DNA from: Frateuria sp. Soil773
GTDB taxonomy: Bacteria; Pseudomonadota; Gammaproteobacteria; Xanthomonadales; Rhodanobacteraceae
Length of the DNA stretch: 64,000 nt
Assembly (NCBI RefSeq): GCF_001428405.1
Contig: NZ_LMSL01000040.1
Location: 258,388-322,387 of the forward strand
Direction: 5' to 3'
Shown here: positions 46,048 to 60,974 of the stretch, in pieces
Numbering within the stretch: position 1 is the first letter of the stretch
Layout: each line of letters begins with the position of its first letter
The notes under the pieces: model-generated
What the model was told of the DNA's origin: nothing
What the model saw: only the letters and a program-made list of their open reading frames with translations
The model's database searches: none
Program-made: the position numbers and the translations under genes

Positions 46048-46065
46048 CCCCTGCCGCGGCAGGGG
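46048..46065 (-). terminator. Palindrome between cmk and rpsA
   Basis: A perfect 18-base palindrome, cccctgccgcggcagggg, is followed in the leftward direction by TTTTGG. This can form a short hairpin and a U tract in the leader of rpsA, downstream of cmk. It may be a terminator or a leader structure; autogenous S1 control is known in E. coli, but whether this element serves that is unknown. Confidence 0.5.
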
Positions 46066-46088
46066 CGCGAAAACCGCCACGCAACCGC

Positions 46089-46769
46089 TTACGGCTGCAC
46101 GACGGCGAGTACTTTGGCGACGACGTCCGCGATCGGCATGCCGGTGGTATCCACCAGAACCGCATCCCCGGCCGGCTTGAGCGGCGCGACGGTCCGCGAG
46201 GCATCGCGGGCGTCACGCGCTTCAATTTCGCGCTGAAGGCCGCCAAGTGTAACGTTGAGTCCCTTTTCCTTCAACTGCTTATAGCGCCTTTTCGCCCGCT
46301 CGGCGGCGCTGGCGGTGAGGAACACCTTGAAGGGGGCGTCGGGGAAGATCACCGTGCCCATGTCGCGCCCGTCCGCGACCAGTCCCGGGGCCTTGCGGAA
46401 GCTTAGCTGGAGATCCACAAGTGCTTGACGCACCGAGGGAATCGAGGCGATCGCGGAGGCCGCGGCGCCGGCCGTCTCGGTGCGCAGCTCGTCGGTGGCG
46501 TCGTGCCCGTTCACCACCACCCGGGTGTCGCCGCCGTCGGCGGCCGCGTGGAAGCGGATCTTCGTCGCCTGCGCGCAGCGGGTCACCGCGTCGGCGTCGG
46601 ACAGGTCCAGCCCCTCCATGCCCGCCGCGTAGCCGACCGCGCGGTAGAGCGCGCCGGAATCGAGCAGGCGCCAGCCGAGCCGGTCGGCCACCAGCCGGCT
46701 GATCGTGCCCTTGCCCGAACCCGACGGCCCATCGATGGTGAGTACGGGTACGGGGGTGGTACGACTCAT
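46089..46769 (-). CDS. cmk: Cytidylate kinase
   Basis: A 226-residue enzyme that phosphorylates CMP and dCMP with ATP. The P-loop reads [19 protein letters not shown] (residues ~9-27); [12 protein letters not shown] is the substrate motif, and a C-terminal LID region ([14 protein letters not shown]) closes the active site. Length matches the family. It is directly upstream of rpsA as usual. Confidence 0.96.
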   Translation of the reverse strand: MSRTTPVPVLTIDGPSGSGKGTISRLVADRLGWRLLDSGALYRAVGYAAGMEGLDLSDADAVTRCAQATKIRFHAAADGGDTRVVVNGHDATDELRTETAGAAASAIASIPSVRQALVDLQLSFRKAPGLVADGRDMGTVIFPDAPFKVFLTASAAERAKRRYKQLKEKGLNVTLGGLQREIEARDARDASRTVAPLKPAGDAVLVDTTGMPIADVVAKVLAVVQP

Positions 46770-46879
46770 GGCATTTCCGGCAGGCGACAGGAACCGCCAT
46801 GGTACGCGCGTTGACCGCCTCCCGAGCGCATGCTATCTAGCCGCGCACCCTTCCCAAGCCCTCCAGGCCGCCGCTTGCC

Positions 46880-47137
46880 ATGACCGATCTTCGCCGCGAG
46901 TTCCAGCAGGCCGCCGAGGACGTCAAGAAACTGGCCAAGCGCCCCGACAACGACACCCTGCTGCGCCTGTACGCCCTGTACAAGCAGGGGGCGGAAGGCG
47001 ACGTCCAAGGCGAGCAACCCGGCTTCTTCGACTTCGTCGGGACCGCCAAGCACGAGGCCTGGGCGCAACTGGCCGGGGTTCCGCAAGAAGAAGCCATGCG
47101 CCGCTACATCGACCTGGTGCGCCAGTTGCTGGCCTGA
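46880..47137 (+). CDS. Acyl-CoA-binding protein
   Basis: An 85-residue four-helix protein with the ACBP core: LRREFQQAAEDVKKLAKRPD, then LLRLYALYKQGAEGDV, GFFDFVGTAKHEAW, and a C-terminal YIDLVRQLLA. It binds long-chain acyl-CoA esters in the cytoplasm. It lies about 115 bases upstream of fadH and in the same direction, so both may act in fatty-acid oxidation. Confidence 0.9.
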   Translation: MTDLRREFQQAAEDVKKLAKRPDNDTLLRLYALYKQGAEGDVQGEQPGFFDFVGTAKHEAWAQLAGVPQEEAMRRYIDLVRQLLA

Positions 47138-47239
47138 TCCGCCGGCCTGTCCCGCTGACCCGGCCCGTCGCCGGCCCGATGCCCGGGCCGGGTGCTTGCT
47201 CTTCCCCGGAAAGGGCGGCACATTCATACGAATGTTTGA

Positions 47240-49270
<2,031 letters not shown>

Positions 49271-49306
49271 GAGCCGGTTCAAAGCTCCCCAGGTATCCCC
49301 AATGAC

Positions 49307-49438
49307 GCGTCATCCCAGCGGCTCTCAACAGCCGAAGGGCTGGTCAAGCTGGGATCCAGTGCCTCTAACGGCCTTTGGGAAGACAAAGTCGCTGGATTCC
49401 TGCTCTTGCCCCCTTTTCGGGGTTCGCAGGAATGACGA
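49307..49438. repeat. Extragenic repeat related to the 27.0-kb palindrome
   Basis: Segments of the same type as the 27.0-kb element appear: cgtcatcccagcg (around 49308), aagctgggatccagt (around 49346), tcgctggattcc (around 49389) and cgcaggaatgacg (49426-49438). They are diverged and only partly inverted. Together with the element at 26960 they suggest a repeat family in this genome. Confidence 0.55.
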
Positions 49439-49686
49439 GCGGGAGCGCGAGGGGATTCCAGTCCGGCAGGGAGACCTTGGACAGGCTCCGAAGCCGTATC
49501 CCGGCCTGGAAAACACGAACGCCGGAAACGAAAGCGCTCCGCGAACGACGCGTCGATATCGGTTCAGGGGGAGGAGAGACCGGATATCGCGGGGATAGCG
49601 TCGTTGCGGAGCGAGGGTCGCCGCCACCTGGGGGGAGGGGACAGTGGCGGGACGGGTGCCAAGATAAGATCGATTCCCATCTTTAT

Positions 49687-49701
49687 CCAATATATATTTG
49701 G
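49687..49701. promoter_or_regulatory. CCAA-N7-TTGG inverted repeat upstream of the LysR gene
   Basis: The sequence ccaatatatatttgg lies 26 bases before the LysR start codon, in the most AT-rich part of the intergenic region. Its form (short dyad with an AT centre) fits a LysR-type T-N11-A site and could be an autoregulatory operator. No functional proof. Confidence 0.4.
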
Positions 49702-49726
49702 CGCCTGATTTATTCGATTTCCCTAT

Positions 49727-50638
49727 ATGTTCGATTTTCGCCAACTGCGTTACTTTCTGGCCGTTGCGGAGGAGCTGAGCTTCACCCGCGCTGCCCAGCG
49801 GCTGCACATCTCGCAGCCACCGCTGTCGCAGCAGATCCAGGCCCTGGAGCAGAGCCTGGGCGTGCGGCTGTTCGACCGGGACAAGCGCAACGTGGCACTG
49901 ACCGAGCCGGGCCGGGTCCTGCTCGAACAGGCCCGCCAGCTCCTCGCCAAGGCCGAGGAGACCCGCACCCAGGTGGCCCAGGCCGCGGCCGGCTTCAGCG
50001 GCCAGTTGCGCCTGGCCTATACCGTGTCGGTCTCGTTCCATCCGGCGCTGCCGCAGTCGTTGCTGCGCTTCGGCCGGCACGCGCCGAAGGTGCAGGTGCA
50101 GCTGCACGAGATGTATACCGAGCCGCAGTTCGCCGCCCTGCTCGCCGGCCATATCGACGTGGGCTTCGTGCGCGACGAGCCCCGCCACGAGACGGATGCG
50201 CGCGAGCTGCAACTGGAAGTGATCGACCGCGAGCCGCTGCTGCTCGCCCTGCCCTCCGGCCATCCGCTGGCGGACCGCGCCAGCCTGCAACTGGGCGAGG
50301 TCGCCGGCGAGGGTTTCGTGATCCAGCCGCGCGAGCTGGCCGCCACCCTCTACGACCGGCTGGTGCAGCTTGCCGCCAAGGCCGATTTCCATCCCAGGGT
50401 GTGCCAGCAGGCCCAGCAGCTCAACGGCCTGATCGCCCTGGTCGCCGCCGGCATGGGCCTGGCGCTGGTGCCGGCGAGCATGCAGGCGGTGCGGCTGGCC
50501 GGGGTCAGCTACGTCCCGCTGGAAGACCCCGACGCCTACCTCCTGCTCGCGGTAGCCAGCCGCGGCGACAACCGTTCGCCGGCGCTGACGCAATTCCTGG
50601 ACACCGTACGCGAAGCGAAGCTGGCCATGGGCTTGTGA
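49727..50638 (+). CDS. LysR-family transcriptional regulator
   Basis: A 303-residue regulator. The N-terminal helix-turn-helix reads FTRAAQRLHISQPPLSQQI (residues ~19-37). A linker helix (ALEQSLGVRLFDRDKRNVAL) and a two-lobed effector domain follow (VGFVRDEPRH and GFVIQPRELAATLYD). Its target is unknown: the upstream gene (fadH) is in the same direction, and rpmJ follows. The intergenic dyad at 49687 may be its own operator. Confidence 0.88.
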   Translation: MFDFRQLRYFLAVAEELSFTRAAQRLHISQPPLSQQIQALEQSLGVRLFDRDKRNVALTEPGRVLLEQARQLLAKAEETRTQVAQAAAGFSGQLRLAYTVSVSFHPALPQSLLRFGRHAPKVQVQLHEMYTEPQFAALLAGHIDVGFVRDEPRHETDARELQLEVIDREPLLLALPSGHPLADRASLQLGEVAGEGFVIQPRELAATLYDRLVQLAAKADFHPRVCQQAQQLNGLIALVAAGMGLALVPASMQAVRLAGVSYVPLEDPDAYLLLAVASRGDNRSPALTQFLDTVREAKLAMGL

Positions 50639-50701
50639 TAAGCCATGCAACCGGTTAAAATCGCCGGCTTACGTATTTTCGATTCGTTCCAGGAGCTGGC
50701 C

Positions 50702-50827
50702 GTGAAGGTGCTTTCCTCTTTGAAGTCCGCCAAGTCGCGGCACCGTGACTGCAAGGTTGTGCGCCGTCGCGGCAAGACGTTCGTGATCTGCAAGAGCAAC
50801 CCGCGCTTCAAGGCTCGTCAGCGCTAA
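50702..50827 (+). CDS. rpmJ: 50S ribosomal protein bL36, B type
   Basis: A 41-residue ribosomal protein starting at a GTG at 50702 with AGGAG upstream. It reads (M)[19 protein letters not shown] and then [20 protein letters not shown]. The residues and only two Cys (no zinc-ribbon of four ligands) identify the zinc-independent B paralogue (ykgO type). In many bacteria this paralogue is induced under zinc limitation; no Zur site was recognised here. The longer ATG-based reading from 50645 adds unrelated residues and was rejected. Confidence 0.9.
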   Translation: MKVLSSLKSAKSRHRDCKVVRRRGKTFVICKSNPRFKARQR

Positions 50828-50844
50828 GCGCGACGTACCACGCA

Positions 50845-50876
50845 CAAAAAAGGCCGCTTGATGCGGCCTTTTTTGT
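50845..50876. terminator. Strong bidirectional terminator after rpmJ
   Basis: A stem aggccgc/gcggcct (50851-50857 with 50863-50869) with a 5-base loop is flanked by A-run (50846-50850) on one side and T-run (50870-50874) on the other, forming an extended A/T stem. It is an ideal rho-independent terminator for rpmJ and for the convergent hydrolase gene. Confidence 0.9.
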
Positions 50877-50899
50877 GCCCGAGCGGTCCGATCTTCGCG

Positions 50900-51622
50900 C
50901 TAGACCCGGCCATGCTCGGCCAGGAAACCCGCGATCGCACGCTGCGCCCACAACGCGGACTGCGCCGAATAGACCAGCCGCGCGCCTGGGTCTGAGCCTG
51001 CCTCGGGATTGTCGAACGCGTGATGGGTCTGGCCGTAGAGTTCGAAGCGGAAGTCGTTGCCGGCCGCATCCATTTCCCGGATGACCGCGGCAATCATCTC
51101 CATCGGCGAGACGACGTCCTGCGTGCCCTGCAATGCGAGCACGGGTGCCTCGATGCGCGTGGGCTTGCCCGGCTCGGCGGTTTTCAGCAGCGCCGAACAC
51201 ACGATGATGCCGGCTACGTCGGCGCCGCTGCGACCGTAGTCCAGCGCAACCATCCCGCCCGCGCTGTAGCCCAGGCAGAACACCGGCGTCCTTGCGCCGG
51301 CCTGCTGCCGCAATGCCTCGACGCACGACGCCAGTGCCGCAACGCCGCGATCGCGATGCGCGATCAGGCGCTGGACCATCGGTCCAACCTGGTCGGGACT
51401 GTCGGGATTGAAGCCGTCGCCATACAGGTCGACGATGACCACCATGCAACCGAGCGCGACCAGATGGCGCGCATGGTCGCGCGCAAGGGCGCTTTGTCCG
51501 CGCCAGTCGGGAAGCAGCGCCACCGCCGCCGACGACGTTCCACCGCCCGGCTTCAACAGCAACCCGACATACCCCTGCCCATCGGCAGCGTATGCGAGCG
51601 GCGATTCGACGACCTCGGTCAC
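50900..51622 (-). CDS. Dienelactone hydrolase-family protein
   Basis: A 240-residue alpha/beta hydrolase of the dienelactone hydrolase class. The nucleophile elbow reads FCLGYSAGGMVALD (Ser120), the acid is in LQGTQDVVSP and the His is in GQTHHAFDNP, so the triad is Ser-Asp-His rather than the Cys of classical dienelactone hydrolase. Substrate is unknown. The gene is downstream of greA, separated by a hairpin, and is convergent with rpmJ. Confidence 0.83.
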   Translation of the reverse strand: MTEVVESPLAYAADGQGYVGLLLKPGGGTSSAAVALLPDWRGQSALARDHARHLVALGCMVVIVDLYGDGFNPDSPDQVGPMVQRLIAHRDRGVAALASCVEALRQQAGARTPVFCLGYSAGGMVALDYGRSGADVAGIIVCSALLKTAEPGKPTRIEAPVLALQGTQDVVSPMEMIAAVIREMDAAGNDFRFELYGQTHHAFDNPEAGSDPGARLVYSAQSALWAQRAIAGFLAEHGRV

Positions 51623-51658
51623 AAGAACGTTTCCGGCACATGAGGGAGCCGCAGGGCC

Positions 51659-51684
51659 GCTCGCCGCAGGCGCAGGCGGCGAGC
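51659..51684 (-). terminator. Hairpin downstream of greA
   Basis: The 9-bp arms gctcgccgc (51659-51667) and gcggcgagc (51676-51684) close an 8-base loop between the greA stop (51701) and the hydrolase start. It likely ends the carA-carB-greA transcript. Confidence 0.6.
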
Positions 51685-51700
51685 GACGGAACCGGTTCGC

Positions 51701-52173
51701 CTATTCGTAGCGCACACCGGTGATTTCATAGTGCTTCACGCCGTTGGGTGCCGTGAACTCGAAGCTGTCGCCCTCGCTCTTGCCGATCAGCGCGCGCGCG
51801 ATCGGCGAGGACACCGCGATCAGCCGCTGCTTGATGTCGGCCTCCAGGTCGCCCACGATCTGGTAGGTCACCGCGTCGCCGCTGTCCTCGTCCTCGAGAT
51901 CCACGGTGGCGCCAAACACCACCCGGCTGCCCGCCGCCAGCCTGGTCACGTCGATCACCTCGGCGGTGGACAGGCCCGCCTCCAGCTCGGCGATGCGCCC
52001 TTCGTTGAAGCCGTGCTGCTCGCGCGCGGCATGGTATTCGGCGTTTTCCTTCAGGTCGCCGTGGGCGCGGGCCTCGGCGACGGCCGCGATGATGCGCGGC
52101 CGCTCGACGGTCTTCAGCCGCTCGAGTTCGGCGCGCAGGCGCTCCGAACCGGCCTTGGTGATGGGGGCGCGAC

Positions 52174-52177
<4 letters not shown>
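51701..52177 (-). CDS. greA: Transcription elongation factor GreA
   Basis: A 158-residue transcript-cleavage factor with an N-terminal coiled coil ([20 protein letters not shown], then [20 protein letters not shown] with the acidic tip DLKENAEY) and a C-terminal FKBP-like domain ([17 protein letters not shown]). It restarts stalled RNA polymerase. The start at 52177 overlaps the carB stop by four bases (ATGA). The carA-carB-greA order is typical of xanthomonads. Confidence 0.96.
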
Positions 52178-56527
<4,350 letters not shown>

Positions 56528-56744
56528 GGGAAGGCCGCCTTTTGGGTACAGCAAGGTCCGCAAGCCGCGCGTAGCAGGCTTGTGGACCTTGGGTCGAGAG
56601 AAGTCTTGGGCGGGACGAAATGATAGGCGCGAAGGGCCTTCGTGTCCACTGTCGATCCACGTGAACGGTGGCGTCACATGGCTCGTGGTTTGCTCGTTAA
56701 GCGGAGCTAAACTAGCGCGCCACCTGCCCGAGACCGTCCCATCC

Positions 56745-57440
56745 ATGAACCACGCCGTCCTGCTCGATCCTGCCCGTCTCGACCGTTCGGACACCGAGGT
56801 TCGGCTGGAACCGTTCCCGTTCATGATCGCGCACGGCCAGTTGCCCGACGACGCGCGCAGCGCGCTGGAGCAGGATTTCCCGCGCTACGCCAGCGCCGGC
56901 TTCTTTCCCTACGACTCCAGCGACTGCGGCCCGACCATCAACGCGCTGGTGCAGCACCTGACCGCGCCGGAGTTCGCCAGCGCCGTGGGGCGCCGGCTCG
57001 GCATCGAGAACCTCGGCCAGTACCCGACCCTGGTGACCCTGTGCCGCTTGCTCAACCGGCGCCACGGCACCATCCATACCGACAGCCGCTCCAAGGTGGC
57101 CACCGCCCTGCTCTACCTCAACACACAGTGGCCGGACACCAGCGACGGCTGCCTGCGCTTCCTCAAGCGCATCGACGACATCGACGACATGGTGGCGCCG
57201 GAGCTGAAGCCGCTGTACGGCGAGTTCGCGGTCTTCAAGCGCTGCGACAACTCCTTCCACGGCCACCTGCCCTACGAGGGCGAGCGCAGGGTGATCCAGG
57301 TGGCCTGGCTCACCAGCGAGGAGGAGAAGGTGCGCAAGACCCGGCGCGGCAAGTTCTCGCGCACCTTCAAGAAGCTGTTCGGCTCGCTCGACCGCAAGCT
57401 GGGCGCCGGCCGCGACCGCAGCGCAGCGCACCACGACTGA
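56745..57440 (+). CDS. 2OG-Fe(II) oxygenase at the head of the Tes-like operon
   Basis: A 231-residue non-haem iron oxygenase. The iron site is [20 protein letters not shown] (His111, Asp113), with the distal His in [19 protein letters not shown] (His172 or His174) and Arg181/182 for 2OG. The fold is close to the SanC-type/prolyl-hydroxylase group. The C-terminal ~35 residues are basic and probably disordered. Substrate unknown. It is 11 bases before the Lgt-like gene and is probably co-transcribed with it and with the radical SAM gene, although it may also serve independently. Confidence 0.82.
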   Translation: MNHAVLLDPARLDRSDTEVRLEPFPFMIAHGQLPDDARSALEQDFPRYASAGFFPYDSSDCGPTINALVQHLTAPEFASAVGRRLGIENLGQYPTLVTLCRLLNRRHGTIHTDSRSKVATALLYLNTQWPDTSDGCLRFLKRIDDIDDMVAPELKPLYGEFAVFKRCDNSFHGHLPYEGERRVIQVAWLTSEEEKVRKTRRGKFSRTFKKLFGSLDRKLGAGRDRSAAHHD

Positions 57441-57451
57441 GCCCGGCGGGG

Positions 57452-58204
57452 ATGGCGCCCGTCGCCCTGCATACCGTGTTCGAAATGCTGGCCTATGCGG
57501 TCGGCTTCCGGCTGTTCCTGTGGACGCGACGCACGCTGGCGCCGGCCGCCTTCGGCCATGAGGACCACGTGGTATGGACCGGGGTCGGCGCGATCGCCGG
57601 CGCCGCGCTGGGCGCCAAGCTGGCCTTCTGGATCGACGATCCGCTCGCCGCCTTCGCGGATTTCCCGGACCTTCGGCACCTGCTGGAAGGCAAGTCGATC
57701 GTCGGCGCCCTGCTCGGCGGCCTGGTCGGCGTGGAACTGGCGAAGAAGATCGCGGGCATCCGCAGCTCCACCGGCGACGCCTTCGTGCTGCCGCTGACCG
57801 TGGGCATGTGCATCGGCCGTGTCGGCTGCTACCTGGCCGGGCTCGGCGACCACACCTACGGCACGCCCACCGCCCTGCCCTGGGGCGTGGATTTCGGTGA
57901 CGGCTTGCGCCGCCATCCGACCCAGTTGTACGAGATCGCGTTCCTGCTGCTGCAGTACGCGGTGCTCCACGCGCGGCGCCACGCCTTCGCCCGGCCCGGC
58001 GACCGCTTCCGCGCCTTCATGGCGGGCTATCTCCTGTTCCGGCTGCTGGTCGAGTTCATCAAGCCGTCGTTCTACCTCTACCCCGGCGGGCTGTCCGGCC
58101 TGCAATGGCTGTGCGTGGCCGGGCTGGCTTACTACGCGCCGGCCATCCCGCGTATCCTGCGGGCCTTGTTCGCGCGGGGAAGCGGTGCATGGGAGCCAAG
58201 GTAA
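57452..58204 (+). CDS. Prolipoprotein diacylglyceryl transferase-family paralogue
   Basis: A 250-residue membrane protein of the Lgt family with ~7 TM segments. The core has the arginine motif (MCIGRVGCYLAG, Arg123) and RHPTQLYEIAFLLLQYAV, typical of Lgt active-site surroundings. It has Cys where standard Lgt carries the GRxGN Asn, and no other Lgt-like gene lies nearby. True Lgt moves a diacylglyceryl group onto lipoprotein Cys. This divergent version, overlapping a Tes-like radical SAM gene by 16 bases, may act on a different lipid or acceptor. The ATG at 57452 is 11 bases after the oxygenase stop. Confidence 0.82.
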   Translation: MAPVALHTVFEMLAYAVGFRLFLWTRRTLAPAAFGHEDHVVWTGVGAIAGAALGAKLAFWIDDPLAAFADFPDLRHLLEGKSIVGALLGGLVGVELAKKIAGIRSSTGDAFVLPLTVGMCIGRVGCYLAGLGDHTYGTPTALPWGVDFGDGLRRHPTQLYEIAFLLLQYAVLHARRHAFARPGDRFRAFMAGYLLFRLLVEFIKPSFYLYPGGLSGLQWLCVAGLAYYAPAIPRILRALFARGSGAWEPR

Positions 58205-59625
58205 GGCCATACCTGTTCTACGACAGCGCGGTATCGGTCTGCGCACGGTGCCTGCGCCGGGTCGAGGCCAAGATCCTGATCAAGGACGAGCGCGTCTACC
58301 TGGAGAAATGGTGCCCGCACCACGGCCGCGAGCGCGTGCTGCTCGCCGACGACGCGGCCTACTACCGCCGCTGCCGCGAAGTCTTCATCAAGCCGCCGGA
58401 ACTGCCGCAGCGCTTCAACACGCCCCAGCGCTACGGCTGCCCCTACGACTGCGGGCTGTGCCCCGAGCACATGCAGCATTCCTGCCTCACCCTGGTCGAG
58501 ATCACCGACCACTGCAACCTGCGCTGCCCCATCTGCTACGCCGAAAGCGGCCCGCACCGCCCCGGCTTCCGCGACCTGGCGACGGTCGAGCGCATGCTCG
58601 ACGCCGTGGTGGCGAACGAGGGCGAGCCCGACGTGGTGCAGATCTCCGGCGGCGAACCCACCCTGCACCCGGACTTCTTCGCCATCCTCGATGCGGCGAA
58701 GGCGCGGCCTATCCGCCACCTGATGGTCAACACCAACGGCCTGCGCATCGCCAGGGAACCGGAATTCGCCGCGCGGCTGGCCGGCTACCAGCCCGGTTTC
58801 GAGCTGTACCTTCAGTTCGATTCGCTGCGCGACGAGGTGCACAAGGACCTGCGCGGCGCGCGCTTGCGCGACGTGCGCCTGAAGGCGCTGGAGCAGCTCA
58901 ACCGGCACGACATCTCCACCACCCTCGTGGTCACGGTGAAGAAGGGCCTCAACGACGGCGAACTGGGCGAGATCATCGACTTCGCGCTGCAGCAGCCGTG
59001 CGTGCGCGGGGTGACCTTCCAGCCGATCCAGGCCGCCGGCCGGCTCGAAGGCTACGACCCGGAGCACGACCGGCTGACCCTGAGCGAGGTGCGCCGCCGC
59101 ATCCTCGAGCAGAGCAGCCTGTTCCAGCCGGACGACCTGATCCCGGTGCCGTGCAACTCGGACTGCCTGGCGATGGCCTATGCGCTCAAGCTCGGCGGCC
59201 AGACCCTGCCGCTGACCCGCTTCGTCTCGCCGGAAACGCTGGTGAGCAAGGGCCGCAACACGATCGTGGTGGAACGCGACGAGGCATTGCGCGCGCACGT
59301 GTTCGAGCTGTTCGCCACCAACCACTCGCCCGAGTCGCAGGCCTGCTCGCTGTCCGACCTGCTGTGCTGCCTGCCGCAGGTGCAGGCGCCGGACGACCTG
59401 GGCTACCGCAACGTGTTCCGCGTGCTGATCATGCAGTTCATCGACGCCCACGGCTTCGACCTACGCGCGGTGAAGAAATCCTGCGTGCACATCGCGCAGC
59501 CCGACGGGAAAATCGTCCCGTTCGACACCTTCAACCTGTTCTACCGCGACGACAAGGCGGCCGTGCTGGCGAAGCTGCGCCGCGAGATCGAGCAAGGCCG
59601 CGCACTGGAGGAGGAATCCGCATGA
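58189..59625 (+). CDS. Radical SAM protein of the tetraether-lipid-synthase (Tes/MJ0619) type
   Basis: A 478-residue iron-sulfur enzyme. The radical SAM cluster is CNLRCPICYAESG (Cys109, 113, 116; CX3CX2C), with GGEPTLHPDF for SAM. N-terminal to it are CARC (Cys18 and 21), KWCPHHGRERV (Cys42) and the extra cluster motif CPYDCGLCPEHMQHSC (Cys84, 88, 91). That layout is the signature of archaeal Tes (MJ0619), where a rubredoxin-like iron and additional 4Fe-4S clusters serve C-C coupling of lipid chains. Bacterial homologues have no assigned product. The gene overlaps the Lgt-like gene (16 bases) and the next membrane protein (ATGA). Confidence 0.85.
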   Translation: MGAKVRPYLFYDSAVSVCARCLRRVEAKILIKDERVYLEKWCPHHGRERVLLADDAAYYRRCREVFIKPPELPQRFNTPQRYGCPYDCGLCPEHMQHSCLTLVEITDHCNLRCPICYAESGPHRPGFRDLATVERMLDAVVANEGEPDVVQISGGEPTLHPDFFAILDAAKARPIRHLMVNTNGLRIAREPEFAARLAGYQPGFELYLQFDSLRDEVHKDLRGARLRDVRLKALEQLNRHDISTTLVVTVKKGLNDGELGEIIDFALQQPCVRGVTFQPIQAAGRLEGYDPEHDRLTLSEVRRRILEQSSLFQPDDLIPVPCNSDCLAMAYALKLGGQTLPLTRFVSPETLVSKGRNTIVVERDEALRAHVFELFATNHSPESQACSLSDLLCCLPQVQAPDDLGYRNVFRVLIMQFIDAHGFDLRAVKKSCVHIAQPDGKIVPFDTFNLFYRDDKAAVLAKLRREIEQGRALEEESA

Positions 59626-59963
59626 ACAAATTCCGCCTCGAACCGCCCACTTCCGTACCGCCGCCACCGCCAGAGCCCCCTTCGCCCGACCAGGACCCGC
59701 CCGGCCCCGGCCAGGGATCGCTGGCCGCCGGCGTGGGCCTGGCCTGGCTGGTCATGCTGCTGGGCGAGCTGCTGGTGTTCGTAGGCGGCCACCTGGGCGG
59801 CATGCTGCTGCCGCCGGTGGCGATCGTGGTGTGGGCCGCGATCCTGCTCGGCCAGGGCAGGTCGCGCACCGGCAAGGGCATGTTCCTCGGCCTGCTGTCG
59901 ATCGTCGCGGTGCTGTTGCTGCTGGTGGCCGCCTGCTTCGGCCTGGTGAGCAACTTCCACTGA
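59622..59963 (+). CDS. Small membrane protein with Pro-rich N-terminus
   Basis: A 113-residue protein. Residues ~9-30 are proline-rich (PTSVPPPPPEPPSPDQDPPG), followed by two or three TM segments (GVGLAWLVMLLGELLVFVGG, then LPPVAIVVWAAILLGQG, and FLGLLSIVAVLLLLVAACFG). No family is recognised. The ATG overlaps the radical SAM stop (ATGA), so it is translated with that enzyme and may be its membrane partner. Confidence 0.72.
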   Translation: MNKFRLEPPTSVPPPPPEPPSPDQDPPGPGQGSLAAGVGLAWLVMLLGELLVFVGGHLGGMLLPPVAIVVWAAILLGQGRSRTGKGMFLGLLSIVAVLLLLVAACFGLVSNFH

Positions 59964-59972
59964 AGCGCCGCG

Positions 59973-60974
59973 TCAGCGTGCGAAATGCCACGCCACGAAC
60001 GCGGCAAACACGCCGTACAGCACCGCCACCGGCACCAGCCAGCGCGCGTCCACCCGGCCGCGCCGGAACAGCATCCACAGGTAGACGACGGCGACGCCGG
60101 TGAGCACGCCGGCCACCATCAGCGGCGCATCGAACAGCCACGGCGTGGCGAACAGGGCCAGCGAGCTGGGGATCGTCGCCTGGATCATCATCGCGCCGGA
60201 GATGTTCGCCAGCGCCAGCCGCTCCTTGCCCTGGCGCACCCAGATCAGCGCATTCACCGTTTCCGGCAGCTCGGTGGCCACCGGGCTCAGCACCAGCGCC
60301 ACCAGGTGCGGCGACAGCTGCAGGGCCGCGCCGATCGCCTCCAACTGCGCAACGAAGGTGCGCGATGCCACCGCGATCACCAGCAGGGCCAGCAGCGTCT
60401 GCAGGAAGACCCGCGACAGCGCCGGGTCGGCCGCGCGCGGCTGGAACTTCAACGGCTCCAGTTCCTCTTCCTCCGGCGCGGTGTCGTCGTCCTTCAGCTC
60501 GCGCCACACGTAGAGCGCGTAGGCGGCGAGGAACAGCACGCCCAGCCACGGCTTCAGCGCGAAAGCGACCAGGCCCAGCCCGCACTTCACCACGAAGATC
60601 GCCAGGAACCAGGACTGGTCGCGCGCCAGCCGGCCATGCCCCACCCGCACCAGGCAATCCGCGCGCTGCAGCCGGCGGCGGTTGCTCCACAGCGCCAGGC
60701 CGACCACCGCATAGGCGATCGTCGCCAGCACCAGCGGGCCGCCCAGCGCGGCGCCGACGCCGATGTCGCGCGCCTCGGGCGTCTTGCCGAAGATCACCGC
60801 GACGAAGGTCACGGCACTTTCAGGCAGCGCCGTGCCGAACGCGGCCAGTACCGTGCCGGTTGCGGTGGCGCCGAGGTCGAGCTTGCGCCCGAACCATTCC
60901 ACGCCATTGACGAAGTATTCGCAGGCGAAATAGATCGCGCCGGCGGACAGCAGGAACAGGAAGGCGGTAAGCAT
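59973..60974 (-). CDS. Cation/Ca2+ exchanger-family protein
   Basis: A 333-residue inner-membrane antiporter of the Na/Ca-exchanger fold, with two inverted repeats. The first alpha-repeat is AAFGTALPESAVTFVAVIFG (residues ~45-64); the second is SPVATELPETVNALIWVRQG (~residues 232-251). Both have the acidic/proline pattern that binds cations in CaCA proteins. About ten hydrophobic segments are visible. The ATG at 60974 is preferred to an upstream ATG. It is convergent with the Tes-like operon, and its ion is unknown. Confidence 0.85.
   Translation of the reverse strand: MLTAFLFLLSAGAIYFACEYFVNGVEWFGRKLDLGATATGTVLAAFGTALPESAVTFVAVIFGKTPEARDIGVGAALGGPLVLATIAYAVVGLALWSNRRRLQRADCLVRVGHGRLARDQSWFLAIFVVKCGLGLVAFALKPWLGVLFLAAYALYVWRELKDDDTAPEEEELEPLKFQPRAADPALSRVFLQTLLALLVIAVASRTFVAQLEAIGAALQLSPHLVALVLSPVATELPETVNALIWVRQGKERLALANISGAMMIQATIPSSLALFATPWLFDAPLMVAGVLTGVAVVYLWMLFRRGRVDARWLVPVAVLYGVFAAFVAWHFAR

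Larger units (their letters stand above)
49271..49726. other. Gene-free region with a repeat and the LysR promoter region
   Basis: No coding frame is supported. It contains the extragenic repeat listed separately and, before the LysR gene, an AT-rich stretch with a CCAA-N7-TTGG inverted repeat. No other structure is recognised. Confidence 0.5.

Noticed and set aside
49325..50650. A 441-codon leftward frame opposite the LysR gene
   Set aside because: Antisense to a well-defined LysR helix-turn-helix and effector domain, and it runs through the extragenic repeat.
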